Shown here: in pieces, positions 51,347 through 59,025 of the stretch
Layout of the letters: every line of letters begins with the position of its first letter
Position numbering within the stretch: position 1 is the stretch's first letter
DNA from: Pontitalea aquivivens
Lineage (GTDB): Bacteria > Pseudomonadota > Alphaproteobacteria > Rhodobacterales > Rhodobacteraceae
Direction of reading: 5' to 3'
Assembly: GCF_046507575.1 (NCBI RefSeq)
Contig: NZ_JBKFEY010000013.1
Coordinates: 1-64,000, forward strand
DNA: 64,000 nt
Made by a program: the position numbers and the translations under genes
Notes under the pieces: generated by a model
Database searches by the model: none
What the model saw: only the letters and a program-made list of their open reading frames with translations
Told to the model about the DNA's origin: nothing

Positions 51347-53606
51347 CGGTCTGTCCTCTCATGTTGGGATGGTTCAAAAGTTCGCCCGCGGCCCGCTTGG
51401 CACCGCCAAGGTCCGGGGTCCCCACCGCCGCGCGCCGCTTTTCCTTGCGGATCACCACGGGGCATTTCGTTTTCGACTGATACAGCACCTGGCAGTGCAT
51501 GCAGTTGAGGCATTCGTTGGGGTTGATTTCCCCCGTCGGATGGATCGCCTGGACCATGCATTCATTGGCGCAGGTCTGGCAGGGATTGCCGCAGTCCTTG
51601 TAACGCTTGAGCCAGTCGAACATCCGCAACCGTGCCGGGATCGCCAGCGCCGCGCCCAGCGGGCACAGATAGCGGCAGTAGAAGCGTTCCACGAAAAGCC
51701 CCGCCATCAGCAGCGCCGCCGCATAGGCCACGAAAGGCCAGGCGCGCATGAACTTCAGCACGATCGCGGTCTTGAAGGGCTCGACCTCGGCCAGATGCTC
51801 GGCCTGTTCGATCGAGGCCAGAGAGACCCCGAACAGCCCCAGGAAGATCATGTATTTCAAGGGCCAAAGCCGTTCATGCAGCCCCCAGGGCAGCGTCCAT
51901 TGCGGAACCCCCAGACGCCGCGCGATGCGGTTCGACAGTTCCTGCAGCGCGCCAAAGGGGCACAGCCAGCCGCAATAGGCGCCCCGCCCCCAGAAGATCA
52001 GCGCCGCCGCCACCGCGAACCACAGGATGAAGGTCAGCGGGTCCAGCAGGAAGGCCTGCCAGCTGAAATCCGTGGTCAGCGCGCCGAACAACGCCATCAG
52101 GTTCACGACCGACAGCTGCGCATTGGCATACCAGCCCAGAAACACCAGCGTCAAAGTCAGAAAGCCATAGCGGAACCAGGCGGTGGCCCGGTCCGACTTC
52201 GTCAGGAAACCCTGGAAGAAGAAGGCCAGCGTCAGCACCACCAGCATCGCGCCCAGACCCGTGATCTCGACGCGCTTGTCGCGCCATATCTTGCGCCAGA
52301 GTGCACTTTGCGCGGCGGATTCGTCACGATCGGCAACCGCATCGGCGCCGGTGGCGGCGGGCGCGGCAGCGGGCGGCGGGGTCAGCGTGCGCAGATAGGG
52401 TGCGGGCAACTGATAGCCCAGATCAAAGGTGGTGAAGGCCCGTTCGATCGCCGCCACATCGCGCTGCACCAGCAGTTGCAGACGGAACGGCTTGGCCGGG
52501 TCAAAGCCCGCATCGGCGGGGATCCTGAACAGGTCAAGCTCGGTGAATTCCGGCGCGCCATCAGCGGCAATGCCCAGCAGCCGGCGATGGCCACGGTCGC
52601 GGAACCGAACGGACACATCATCCTGGATCAGCACGATCCGGTCAAAGATGCCGCCACGCACATAGCCCGAGCCCTTGAAGGAATAAAGCCCCCGACCCGC
52701 AACCATGATCGCATGTTCGCCCTCGGCCAGCCAGGCCTGCAGATTGGCCTGTTCCGCCTCGCCCAGCAGCGCGCGCCCGATCGCGGGAACCGACACCAGC
52801 GCCAGCTGCATCTCGATGAAGGTGGTTTCGGGCGCGGCCTGAACCGGGCGGGCGGCGGCGCGCGGATCATCCAGCAGTTCAAAGGCCGCGTTCACCTGTC
52901 CCACATCCAGCGACAGCCGGCGCAGGGTGCCATCGCCTTCCAGCGTGAACCAGTCATCGGCAGCCTGCGCATCGGGGTTGATCTCGACCTGGGGGCCGCT
53001 GGCCGGGGTCTGTGCCGCCAGCCCCCCCAGCCCCAGCGCACGCGCCACCCGCAGGCCAGAACGCACGATCGAATCGTCGATCACCATGATCGTGACCGTC
53101 GCGCCTGAAATGATGTTCAGCTCATGTGCGGATCCGCCCGATTCCGCCTCGGCCACCAGATCCAGGCCCACATATTCCTCGACCAGCGCCTTGATCTTGC
53201 TGTCGGGAATACCAATCAGAACGATCGGTTCGGAATGCTTCACCAGTTGCAGGCCGATCACACGGGCCGCGTCGTCCACCGCCACCATCGTATGGATCGG
53301 CTTGCCCGAATAGCCCGTCGTGCCCACGAAATCCGAAGTGATGAAGGCCCAGCCGATCCGGTTTCCGCCCTTCAGGACCGGGGCGACGGGCAAATCCTCA
53401 CGCAGCGGGCCATAGGCATCGGCACCCTCGACAAGGGTGCCTGCGGGAACCTCGGCCAGAAAGCGCGGCAGATGGGGGGATTGGGCGGCGGCGGGCGCGG
53501 CCAGCAGCAGGGCGCAGAACAGGCCCGCGGCAAGGGCCAGCAAGGCCACGGCACGCGCGAAACTGCGGATCGGAAAATGCGGAACTGGCAAGGCATTGGG
53601 GGTCAT
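51339..53606 (-). CDS. nosR: NosR flavoprotein / electron donor to NosZ
   Basis: The protein has 755 residues from the ATG at 53606, three bases beyond the nosC stop. After a signal peptide comes the periplasmic FMN-binding domain with the flavinylation motif SGATVTIM (about 165-172). Then come six membrane helices with the polyferredoxin motif YCGWLCPFGALQE, RYLCPLGA, and a C-terminal ferredoxin domain with CGNPCQTCANECM and CLNCMHCQVLYQ. NosR passes quinol electrons to NosZ and is needed for nosZ expression. FMN is added by the ApbE protein of this operon. Confidence 0.97.
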   Translation of the reverse strand: MTPNALPVPHFPIRSFARAVALLALAAGLFCALLLAAPAAAQSPHLPRFLAEVPAGTLVEGADAYGPLREDLPVAPVLKGGNRIGWAFITSDFVGTTGYSGKPIHTMVAVDDAARVIGLQLVKHSEPIVLIGIPDSKIKALVEEYVGLDLVAEAESGGSAHELNIISGATVTIMVIDDSIVRSGLRVARALGLGGLAAQTPASGPQVEINPDAQAADDWFTLEGDGTLRRLSLDVGQVNAAFELLDDPRAAARPVQAAPETTFIEMQLALVSVPAIGRALLGEAEQANLQAWLAEGEHAIMVAGRGLYSFKGSGYVRGGIFDRIVLIQDDVSVRFRDRGHRRLLGIAADGAPEFTELDLFRIPADAGFDPAKPFRLQLLVQRDVAAIERAFTTFDLGYQLPAPYLRTLTPPPAAAPAATGADAVADRDESAAQSALWRKIWRDKRVEITGLGAMLVVLTLAFFFQGFLTKSDRATAWFRYGFLTLTLVFLGWYANAQLSVVNLMALFGALTTDFSWQAFLLDPLTFILWFAVAAALIFWGRGAYCGWLCPFGALQELSNRIARRLGVPQWTLPWGLHERLWPLKYMIFLGLFGVSLASIEQAEHLAEVEPFKTAIVLKFMRAWPFVAYAAALLMAGLFVERFYCRYLCPLGAALAIPARLRMFDWLKRYKDCGNPCQTCANECMVQAIHPTGEINPNECLNCMHCQVLYQSKTKCPVVIRKEKRRAAVGTPDLGGAKRAAGELLNHPNMRGQTDV

Positions 53607-53609
53607 CAA

Positions 53610-53987
53610 TCAGGCTTTCTGCAGTGGGGGCGCACGGGCTTGCGCCAGACGAACGCGGCGCAGGACGGGCGCCTGATGCGATGTGGGGCGCAGGGCCCGA
53701 CCGAAACCGCGCACCTGCGTCGGATCGTACGATGGCAGTCCAAGCGCCACTGCCCCGGCCTGCATGCAGTCGGGGCAGAAAGTCAGGTCACAATCCTCGG
53801 CGGGGCGGGCGGCGCCATCGCGATCGACCAGCACGATCCGGGCACCCATGTCAGAGCAGATCACCATCTCGACCAACTGCGCCCGCGCGGCCCCCGCGCC
53901 TTCGGCCATGCCACGGCTGAAGCCGCCCAGGGTAAGGGCAAACACCAGCAGCGCGGTCAGCAAAAGGGGGCAACGCAACAGTTTCAT
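53610..53987 (-). CDS. nosC: NosC-like small cysteine-containing protein
   Basis: The protein has 125 residues from the ATG at 53987. A signal or anchor helix (LLRCPLLLTALLVFALTLGG) is followed by VEMVICSDMGARIVLVDRDG and CDLTFCPDCMQAG. This resembles DUF2946-type proteins with paired cysteines. In Paracoccus the first gene of the operon, nosC, encodes a small protein of unknown function, and position and size match. CPDCM could bind a metal such as copper; that is inference. It is followed by nosR three bases after the stop. Confidence 0.8.
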   Translation of the reverse strand: MKLLRCPLLLTALLVFALTLGGFSRGMAEGAGAARAQLVEMVICSDMGARIVLVDRDGAARPAEDCDLTFCPDCMQAGAVALGLPSYDPTQVRGFGRALRPTSHQAPVLRRVRLAQARAPPLQKA

Positions 53988-54022
53988 GCCCGCAGCCATA
54001 GCGCAGGCGCAAGGACCCCTCC

Positions 54023-54041
54023 TTGACTTTGGGCAAGTCAA
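54023..54041. promoter_or_regulatory. Palindrome / degenerate FNR-like box upstream of nosC
   Basis: TTGACTT-TGGGC-AAGTCAA is a 7-bp perfect inverted repeat with a 5-base spacer, 36 bases before the nosC start. Its first 14 bases (TTGACTTTGGGCAA) differ from TTGAN6TCAA by one base. It may bind a Dnr/Nnr-type regulator, though its full-palindrome spacing is not the FNR one. Confidence 0.5.
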
Positions 54042-54077
54042 CCCGCCGAAACCGCGCACGGATCGCCGCTCAGCCCC

Positions 54078-54103
54078 CCACATCACACAGCCACATCACA
54101 CAG
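54078..54103. repeat. 13-bp tandem duplication in the nos promoter region
   Basis: CCACATCACACAG occurs twice in direct succession (54078-54090 and 54091-54103) between the FNR-type box at 54118 and nosC. It changes the spacing by about one helical turn and may be a slippage event or regulatory repeat. Confidence 0.8.
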
Positions 54104-54117
54104 CCGCGCGAGGCTGA

Positions 54118-54131
54118 TTGACATTGGTCAA
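54118..54131. promoter_or_regulatory. FNR/Nnr box between nosC and a Crp/Fnr gene
   Basis: TTGACATTGGTCAA matches TTGAN6TCAA exactly with symmetric halves TTGAC and GTCAA. It is centred 51-52 bases before the plus-strand regulator start and about 137 before nosC, so it could serve either direction. Confidence 0.75.
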
Positions 54132-54175
54132 TTCAGCATCCAAAACACCGCAATGTTTCAGATGAAGGTTGTTAC

Positions 54176-54931
54176 ATGCGCGCCGAAGATCTGCCCGAGG
54201 TCCGCCGCTTGCCGCTGTTTCGCGACATGCTGCATTCAAATTTCGAACAGCTTATGCAGGGGTCCTACGCGCAACTGTTTCCGGCAGGGCTGGAACTGAT
54301 CCGGCAGGGCGATCCGGCCGATTTCCTGCATGTAGTGCTGGAAGGCGCGGTCGAGCTTCATGCCGACTGGGGCGGCAACCGCTGCACCATGGCCGTGGTG
54401 CAGCCGGTGGGCACCTTTATCCTGGCCGCCTGCATCAAGGATGCGCCCTATCTGATGTCGGCGCGCACGCTGGAACGGTCGCGCGTGCTGTTGGTGCCTG
54501 CCTCGGATTTGCGTGCGATCTTCCGGCGCGATCCGGAATTTGCGGTCTCGACCATCAACGAACTGGCGGGGGCCTATCGCGCGGTGGTGCGCCATGCCAA
54601 GGGCCTGAAGCTGCGCAACTCGCGCGAGCGGGTGGCCGCTTATCTGCTGAAACAGTCGCACATGGCGGAAAATGCCGACAGCTTCATACTTGGGGTCGAA
54701 AAGCGACTGATCGCTTCATACCTGGGGATGACGCCGGAAAACCTGTCGCGCACCCTGCGCGGGCTGGAAGCCAACGGTGTTGCCCTGCGCGGCCAGCAGG
54801 TCACCATCACCGATCGTGCCGCGCTGGCCGCCGTGGCCCCGCCCGATCGCCTGATCGACGGCCCCGATCCAGGCGGCGCAACCGCAGGCGTCAGCCTGCC
54901 GCCGCCCACACGGGTCGATCCGCCGCTCTAA
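54176..54931 (+). CDS. Crp/Fnr-family regulator next to nos (Nnr/Dnr-like)
   Basis: The protein has 251 residues. The cNMP-like roll (LELIRQGDPADFLHVVLEGAVELHADWGG, given here only as LELIRQGDPADFL and VVLEGAVELH) is followed by RNSRERVAAYLL and an HTH with LIASYLGMTPENLSRTL. Its Glu, Ser and Arg should read TTGA half-sites. There is no FNR-type Cys cluster, so it is more like the NO-sensing Nnr/Dnr group or a regulator of nos. The C-terminal 30 residues, rich in Pro and Gly, are unusual. It is divergent from nosC, with an FNR box in its own promoter. Confidence 0.85.
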   Translation: MRAEDLPEVRRLPLFRDMLHSNFEQLMQGSYAQLFPAGLELIRQGDPADFLHVVLEGAVELHADWGGNRCTMAVVQPVGTFILAACIKDAPYLMSARTLERSRVLLVPASDLRAIFRRDPEFAVSTINELAGAYRAVVRHAKGLKLRNSRERVAAYLLKQSHMAENADSFILGVEKRLIASYLGMTPENLSRTLRGLEANGVALRGQQVTITDRAALAAVAPPDRLIDGPDPGGATAGVSLPPPTRVDPPL

Positions 54932-54959
54932 GCACAACGGCCCGGCAACACGCGACCGA

Positions 54960-55655
54960 TCACGCCCAGGACAGGGCGGGGTCTTCCTCGGCAAAGTCGC
55001 GCAGCCGCGCGACGTCATCGATGCGCACCGCCGATTGCGCCATCGAAACGCCATGCCTGCGCAGGCGACCGAAAGCCCGGCTGAGGCTTTCGGGCTTCAG
55101 CCCAAGGCCACCGGCAATCACCTGTTTTTCATAAGGCAATTGCACCAACGTCTCGCCACGTTTCGATTGACTGAGATCAATCAAAAACAACGCCAGACGC
55201 TGCGCCCCGTTGCGCACCTTCAGCCGCTCCAGATCATCGGCCAGCGCATCGGCATTATCCGCCGCAACCGCCAGCAAAGCAAAGGCCAGACACGGTTCGG
55301 TTGCCGCCGCGGCCCGCATCGCCCCGGCATCAAGCGACAGGACGCGGGCATCGGTCACCGCCTGCGCCGACAGGCTGTGACCCGCCCCGCGCACCACCGC
55401 CATTTCATCCAGGCTGCGCAAACGCGGGGCCAGGCGGATGATCGCCTCATTTCCGCAAGGTGCGACGCGATACAGCTTGACCCAGCCCCCCAGCACAAAC
55501 CGCAGCGCATTCGCCCGTTCCCCCTGCAGGAAAATGGTGGCGCCCCGGTCGTGGTTGCGCAGCTGCGCCGTGCGCGCAAGGCGCGCGATACAGGCGTCAG
55601 TCAATTTGGCAAAGGCCGGCACATCGCGTAGCGCGGCAAATGTCTGTTCCGTCAT
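54960..55655 (-). CDS. Dnr/Nnr-type Crp/Fnr regulator
   Basis: The protein has 231 residues from the ATG at 55655; the in-frame extension upstream overlaps FNR-like boxes and is rejected. The N-terminal sensor roll (DRGATIFLQGERANALRFVL) and the HTH region PYEKQVIAGGLGLKPESLSRAF are close to the DNR/NNR regulators of nitrite, NO and N2O reduction genes. No Fe-S cysteine motif is present, as expected for heme-based NO sensing. It converges with the other Crp/Fnr gene, 28 bases apart. Confidence 0.87.
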   Translation of the reverse strand: MTEQTFAALRDVPAFAKLTDACIARLARTAQLRNHDRGATIFLQGERANALRFVLGGWVKLYRVAPCGNEAIIRLAPRLRSLDEMAVVRGAGHSLSAQAVTDARVLSLDAGAMRAAAATEPCLAFALLAVAADNADALADDLERLKVRNGAQRLALFLIDLSQSKRGETLVQLPYEKQVIAGGLGLKPESLSRAFGRLRRHGVSMAQSAVRIDDVARLRDFAEEDPALSWA

Positions 55656-55691
55656 CTTGATCCCCGGCAAGCGAATCTCCCTGACCATTGA

Positions 55692-55731
55692 TTGACATTT
55701 CTCAAGTTGATTCAAACATGACATAGATCAA
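55692..55731. promoter_or_regulatory. FNR-like boxes upstream of the Dnr-type gene
   Basis: TTGACATTTCTCAA at 55692-55705 fits TTGAN6TCAA. On the minus strand TTGATCTATGTCAT (55718-55731) fits with one mismatch and is centred about 70 bases before the ATG at 55655. Together they suggest FNR-type control or autoregulation. Confidence 0.6.
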
Positions 55732-55878
55732 ATGAACCCGATTTCAGCGCATGCGTCAGACCCGCCGTAGGCCGCACCACCCTTGACAGCTTGCGTGGCG
55801 GGGTCTTTGCTGGTCGGCAATGACAGATCCGTGCCGGTCGCGCTTGCGCGGCACGCTTCACACCAAAGGAATGCGTCC

Positions 55879-57318
55879 ATGACACCCAAGAAAACCTTCC
55901 GCGCAACAGGCGTGTTTGCCGCGCTGTTTCTTGGCACGGCGATCGCGGGGGCGGTCATTGCCCCCGCACTTGCGCAAGACACCACTGCGGCGGAAACCGC
56001 GACCCCGGATGCCGCAGCGATACGGACGCAGGGCGAGGCGCTGATCTATGGCCTTGGCGATGTCGCGCAGGATGTTCCCGCGGGCCTGTCGCTGCTGGAT
56101 CAGGCGGCAAGCGCGGGCGATGCCGCGGCCAAGGCCGCGCTCGGCAAGATCCTGCTGGATGGCTATTATACCAAGGCCGATACTGCCAAAGGCACCCGGC
56201 TGCTGGAAGAGGCCGCCGCCAACGGAAACGCTGCCGCGCAGCGCACCCTGGGCACTGCGCTTTTGTGGGGCACGGGGCGGGCCGCCGATCCGACGCGCGC
56301 GCGAACCCTGCTGGATCAGGCCGCAAGCGCGGGCGATGCCGAGGCCCGGCGCGTGCTGGGTGAACAACTTATCGGCGGCTGGGTGCTGCCCCGTGATGTT
56401 TCCGCAGGGCAGGCATTGCTGGAACAGGCCGTCACCGCAGGGGATGCGCAGGCGCAGGTCATCCTGGGCGATCTGCTGCTGCATGGCACCGGCCTGCCCA
56501 AGGATGAATCCCGCGCGCTTGACCTGTTCGAACAGGCCGCCGCCGCAGGCAACGGCGCAGGGCTGGAACGCTTCGGCACAACGCTGATGTGGCGCCAGCG
56601 CGACCCGGCCGCCGCCGAGGCCTATTTGCGCCGCGCCGGCGAACTGGGCCGCAGCACAGCCTGGGTCACCCTGGCCGAAGGCGCGATGTATGGGTTCCTG
56701 GGTGAAGGTTCGCGCCAGAAATTCGACGGCTTCGCCCGGCAGGCCCGCGCCGCCGGCGAAGGCCGGATCGAGGTGCTGGAGGCGCAGCGCCGCACCTGGG
56801 GCATCAGCATGGTCGCCAGCGGCCCCGAAACGCTTGCCGGTCTGGAACGGGCCGCCGAGGCCGGCAACAAGGACGCGCTGCTTTATCTGATCGGCCAGGT
56901 ACGCAACGGCAACCGCTATAACATCCGCAAGGAACCCGACCGCGCCCTGGCCTATCTGGACCGTTTCGCCAGCCTGCTAAGCGCGCCGGAAATCGAACGC
57001 CTGCGCTTCTCCATCGACGCCGCCCGGGTGAAGACGATCCCCGCCTATGAAAGGCTGGCCGCGCGCCTTGCAGCCGAGCCAGATCTGATCGCACGCGGAT
57101 TTGGCCCGGAACTGGCGCGGGCCAATGATAATTTCACGATCTATCTGCTGCAGACACGCCTGCGGACCGAGGGGCGATACAATGGGCCCATTGACGGGCT
57201 TGCGACACGGGCGACCTTGCGCGCGCTTTACGCCGCCTGCACACCCCTGATGGGTGCGGCGCGCTGCGGCGATGACATCCTGAAACCCGAGGTGCTGGGC
57301 CGTCTGCTGGACCGCTGA
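55879..57318 (+). CDS. Secreted Sel1-repeat protein with peptidoglycan-binding-like C-terminus
   Basis: The protein has 479 residues from the ATG at 55879, fixed by AAAGGA eight bases upstream. A signal peptide ends near ALAQD. At least five Sel1-like repeats follow (GLSLLDQAASAGDAAAKAALG, split as GLSLLDQAASAGDA and AAKAALGKILLDGY, then similar units to about residue 240). The C-terminus (YLLQTRLRTEGRYNGPIDG plus TRATLRALYAAC) looks like a PG_binding_1 domain. Sel1 proteins often scaffold envelope complexes, and AlgK of alginate export is one. Two repeats are nearly identical at DNA level (56095 and 56309). The role is unassigned. Confidence 0.88.
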   Translation: MTPKKTFRATGVFAALFLGTAIAGAVIAPALAQDTTAAETATPDAAAIRTQGEALIYGLGDVAQDVPAGLSLLDQAASAGDAAAKAALGKILLDGYYTKADTAKGTRLLEEAAANGNAAAQRTLGTALLWGTGRAADPTRARTLLDQAASAGDAEARRVLGEQLIGGWVLPRDVSAGQALLEQAVTAGDAQAQVILGDLLLHGTGLPKDESRALDLFEQAAAAGNGAGLERFGTTLMWRQRDPAAAEAYLRRAGELGRSTAWVTLAEGAMYGFLGEGSRQKFDGFARQARAAGEGRIEVLEAQRRTWGISMVASGPETLAGLERAAEAGNKDALLYLIGQVRNGNRYNIRKEPDRALAYLDRFASLLSAPEIERLRFSIDAARVKTIPAYERLAARLAAEPDLIARGFGPELARANDNFTIYLLQTRLRTEGRYNGPIDGLATRATLRALYAACTPLMGAARCGDDILKPEVLGRLLDR

Positions 57319-57350
57319 CAGGCGATTCCCGGCAGACTCAAGACGCCGTG

Positions 57351-57438
57351 ATCTTCGACAACGCCACATAATCATCGAAGATTCTTCGTCCTGCACCGCT
57401 TAACTTCGACTTTTCTTGCGCCACAAGCGCAATCTTCG
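57351..57438. promoter_or_regulatory. Phased CTTCG motifs upstream of dadA
   Basis: TCTTCG or a close variant recurs at 57352, 57383, 57403 and 57433, spaced about 31, 20 and 30 bases, near multiples of a helical turn. An 8-bp inverted repeat (57351-57358 and 57375-57382) overlaps the first two. The region is AT-richer than its flanks. An Lrp/AsnC-type regulator of amino-acid catabolism could bind here; the inverted repeat could instead be a weak terminator of the Sel1 gene. Confidence 0.4.
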
Positions 57439-57518
57439 CCCATCTTTGCCAGAACCTTTCCCGTCGATCCGCTACACTTTGATACAGGCCTTTTCGGGGC
57501 AATCAGGGGGGATGCGAC

Positions 57519-58826
57519 ATGAAGATTGTGGTGCTTGGGGCCGGTGTGATCGGGGTGACCTCGGCCTGGTATCTGGCACGCGCCGGGCATGATGTGACGG
57601 TGATAGACCGCCAGCCCGAGACGGCGCTGGAAACCTCTTTCGCCAATGCAGGCGAAATAAGCCCCGGCTATTCCGCGCCCTGGGCCGCGCCGGGCATTCC
57701 GCTCAAGGCGATCAGGTGGATGTTCATGGAACACGCCCCGCTGATCGTGCAGCCGCGCCCCGACCCGCAAAAGATCCGCTGGATGATGCAGATGCTGGGC
57801 AATTGCACCACCCGCGCCTATGCGGTGAACAAGGCGCGCATGGTGCGTCTGGCGGAATATTCGCGCGATTGCCTGACCGCACTGCGTCAGGAAACGGGCC
57901 TGCGCTTTGACGAACGCCAGCAGGGCACGCTGCAACTGTTCCGCACCCAAAAGCAGGTGGACGGCGCGGCCAAGGATATCGAGGTTCTGCGTCAGGGCGG
58001 CGTGCCCTTTGAGGTGCTGGATACCGCGGGCTGCCTTGCCGCCGAACCGGGGCTGGCCAATGCGCGCGACAAGATCGTGGGCGGGTTGCGCCTGCCCAGG
58101 GATGAAACCGGCGATTGCTTCAAGTTCACCCAGGGCCTGGCCACAAAGGCCCGCGCGCTTGGCGTGCAGTTCCGTCATGGCGTGACGATCCGGCGGCTGA
58201 ACCTTTCGGGCGGACGGATCCTTTCGGTCAGCACATCCGAAGGCGAGGTCACGGCCGATGCCTTCGTCGTGGCGATGGGCAGCTATTCACCCGCGCAGGT
58301 GGCGCCCTTGGGGATGAAATTGCCGGTCTATCCGGTCAAGGGCTATTCGATCACCGTTCCGATCGTGAAGGAGGGCCGCGCACCCCTGTCCACGGTGATG
58401 GACGAAACCCACAAGATCGCGATCACCCGGCTGGGCGACCGCATCCGCGTGGGGGGCATGGCCGAAATCGCGGGCTTCGATCTGTCGCTGAAGGACAAGC
58501 GCCGCCGCACGCTGGTGCATTCGGTCGAGGATCTGTTCGGCGGTGCGGGCGATCAGTCGCAGGCGACGTTCTGGACCGGGCTGCGCCCGATGACGCCGGA
58601 TGGAACGCCGGTGGTGGGGGCAACGCCGGTACCGAACCTGTTCCTGAACACCGGGCATGGCACGCTTGGCTGGACCATGGCGGCAGGGTCAGGCCGGGTG
58701 CTGGCCGATATCGTTTCGGGCCGCGCGACCGAGATTGAAAGCGCCGATCTGGGCTATGGCCGCTATCAGGCGCGCCGGGGCGGCCGGGCGCCGGGCGTTG
58801 GCCGCCTGCAACCCAGCGCGGGCTGA
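57519..58826 (+). CDS. dadA: D-amino acid dehydrogenase small subunit DadA
   Basis: The 435-residue protein has the FAD motif VVLGAGVIGVTSAWYLARAG at the N-terminus, the DadA region SFANAGEISPGYSAPWAAPG, VYPVKGYSITVP and the C-terminal NTGHGTLGWTMAAGSG. It oxidatively deaminates D-amino acids, giving electrons to the quinone pool. Length is normal. GGGGGGATGCGAC precedes the ATG. It is a single gene here, without the alanine racemase dadX next door. Confidence 0.95.
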   Translation: MKIVVLGAGVIGVTSAWYLARAGHDVTVIDRQPETALETSFANAGEISPGYSAPWAAPGIPLKAIRWMFMEHAPLIVQPRPDPQKIRWMMQMLGNCTTRAYAVNKARMVRLAEYSRDCLTALRQETGLRFDERQQGTLQLFRTQKQVDGAAKDIEVLRQGGVPFEVLDTAGCLAAEPGLANARDKIVGGLRLPRDETGDCFKFTQGLATKARALGVQFRHGVTIRRLNLSGGRILSVSTSEGEVTADAFVVAMGSYSPAQVAPLGMKLPVYPVKGYSITVPIVKEGRAPLSTVMDETHKIAITRLGDRIRVGGMAEIAGFDLSLKDKRRRTLVHSVEDLFGGAGDQSQATFWTGLRPMTPDGTPVVGATPVPNLFLNTGHGTLGWTMAAGSGRVLADIVSGRATEIESADLGYGRYQARRGGRAPGVGRLQPSAG

Positions 58827-58962
58827 CGGACCGGGGCGCAAGGATTCGATTGACTCGCGCCCTGCCACCGCAAACACTTTCCCCATGGCGGCCCCGGGGC
58901 CGCACCCACCACGCAAGGGGGGCCGTGCTGCCCGCCAACGCGTCACGGGAAGGGAACGCGCC

Positions 58963-59025
58963 ATGACGGTGGCAAGGGACATCGCCGGATCATCGACCCG
59001 CGCGCGCGCAGCCGGCGATGGCTGA
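58963..59025 (+). CDS. Possible 20-residue leader peptide
   Basis: The ATG at 58963 has a good AAGGGAACG Shine-Dalgarno, better than the next gene's. The frame gives MTVARDIAGSSTRARAAGDG and stops at TGA 59023-59025, overlapping the ATG of the next gene by eight bases. This is a translational coupling layout. No conserved family is known to me, and peptide function, if any, is unknown. Confidence 0.45.
   Translation: MTVARDIAGSSTRARAAGDG

Noticed and set aside
55167..55180. TTGACTGAGATCAA, an exact FNR-type box
   Set aside because: It lies inside the coding sequence of the Dnr-type regulator and is explained by codons for Ile-Asp-Leu-Ser-Gln; no promoter is expected there.
58888..58903. 16-bp GC palindrome as terminator of dadA
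   Set aside because: The palindrome has no loop bases and no U-run; it could be chance in GC-rich DNA.
58657..59025. 122-residue plus-strand frame after dadA
   Set aside because: Most of it lies in another frame of dadA; only the last 20 codons with their own ribosome binding site look plausible, and those are listed separately.
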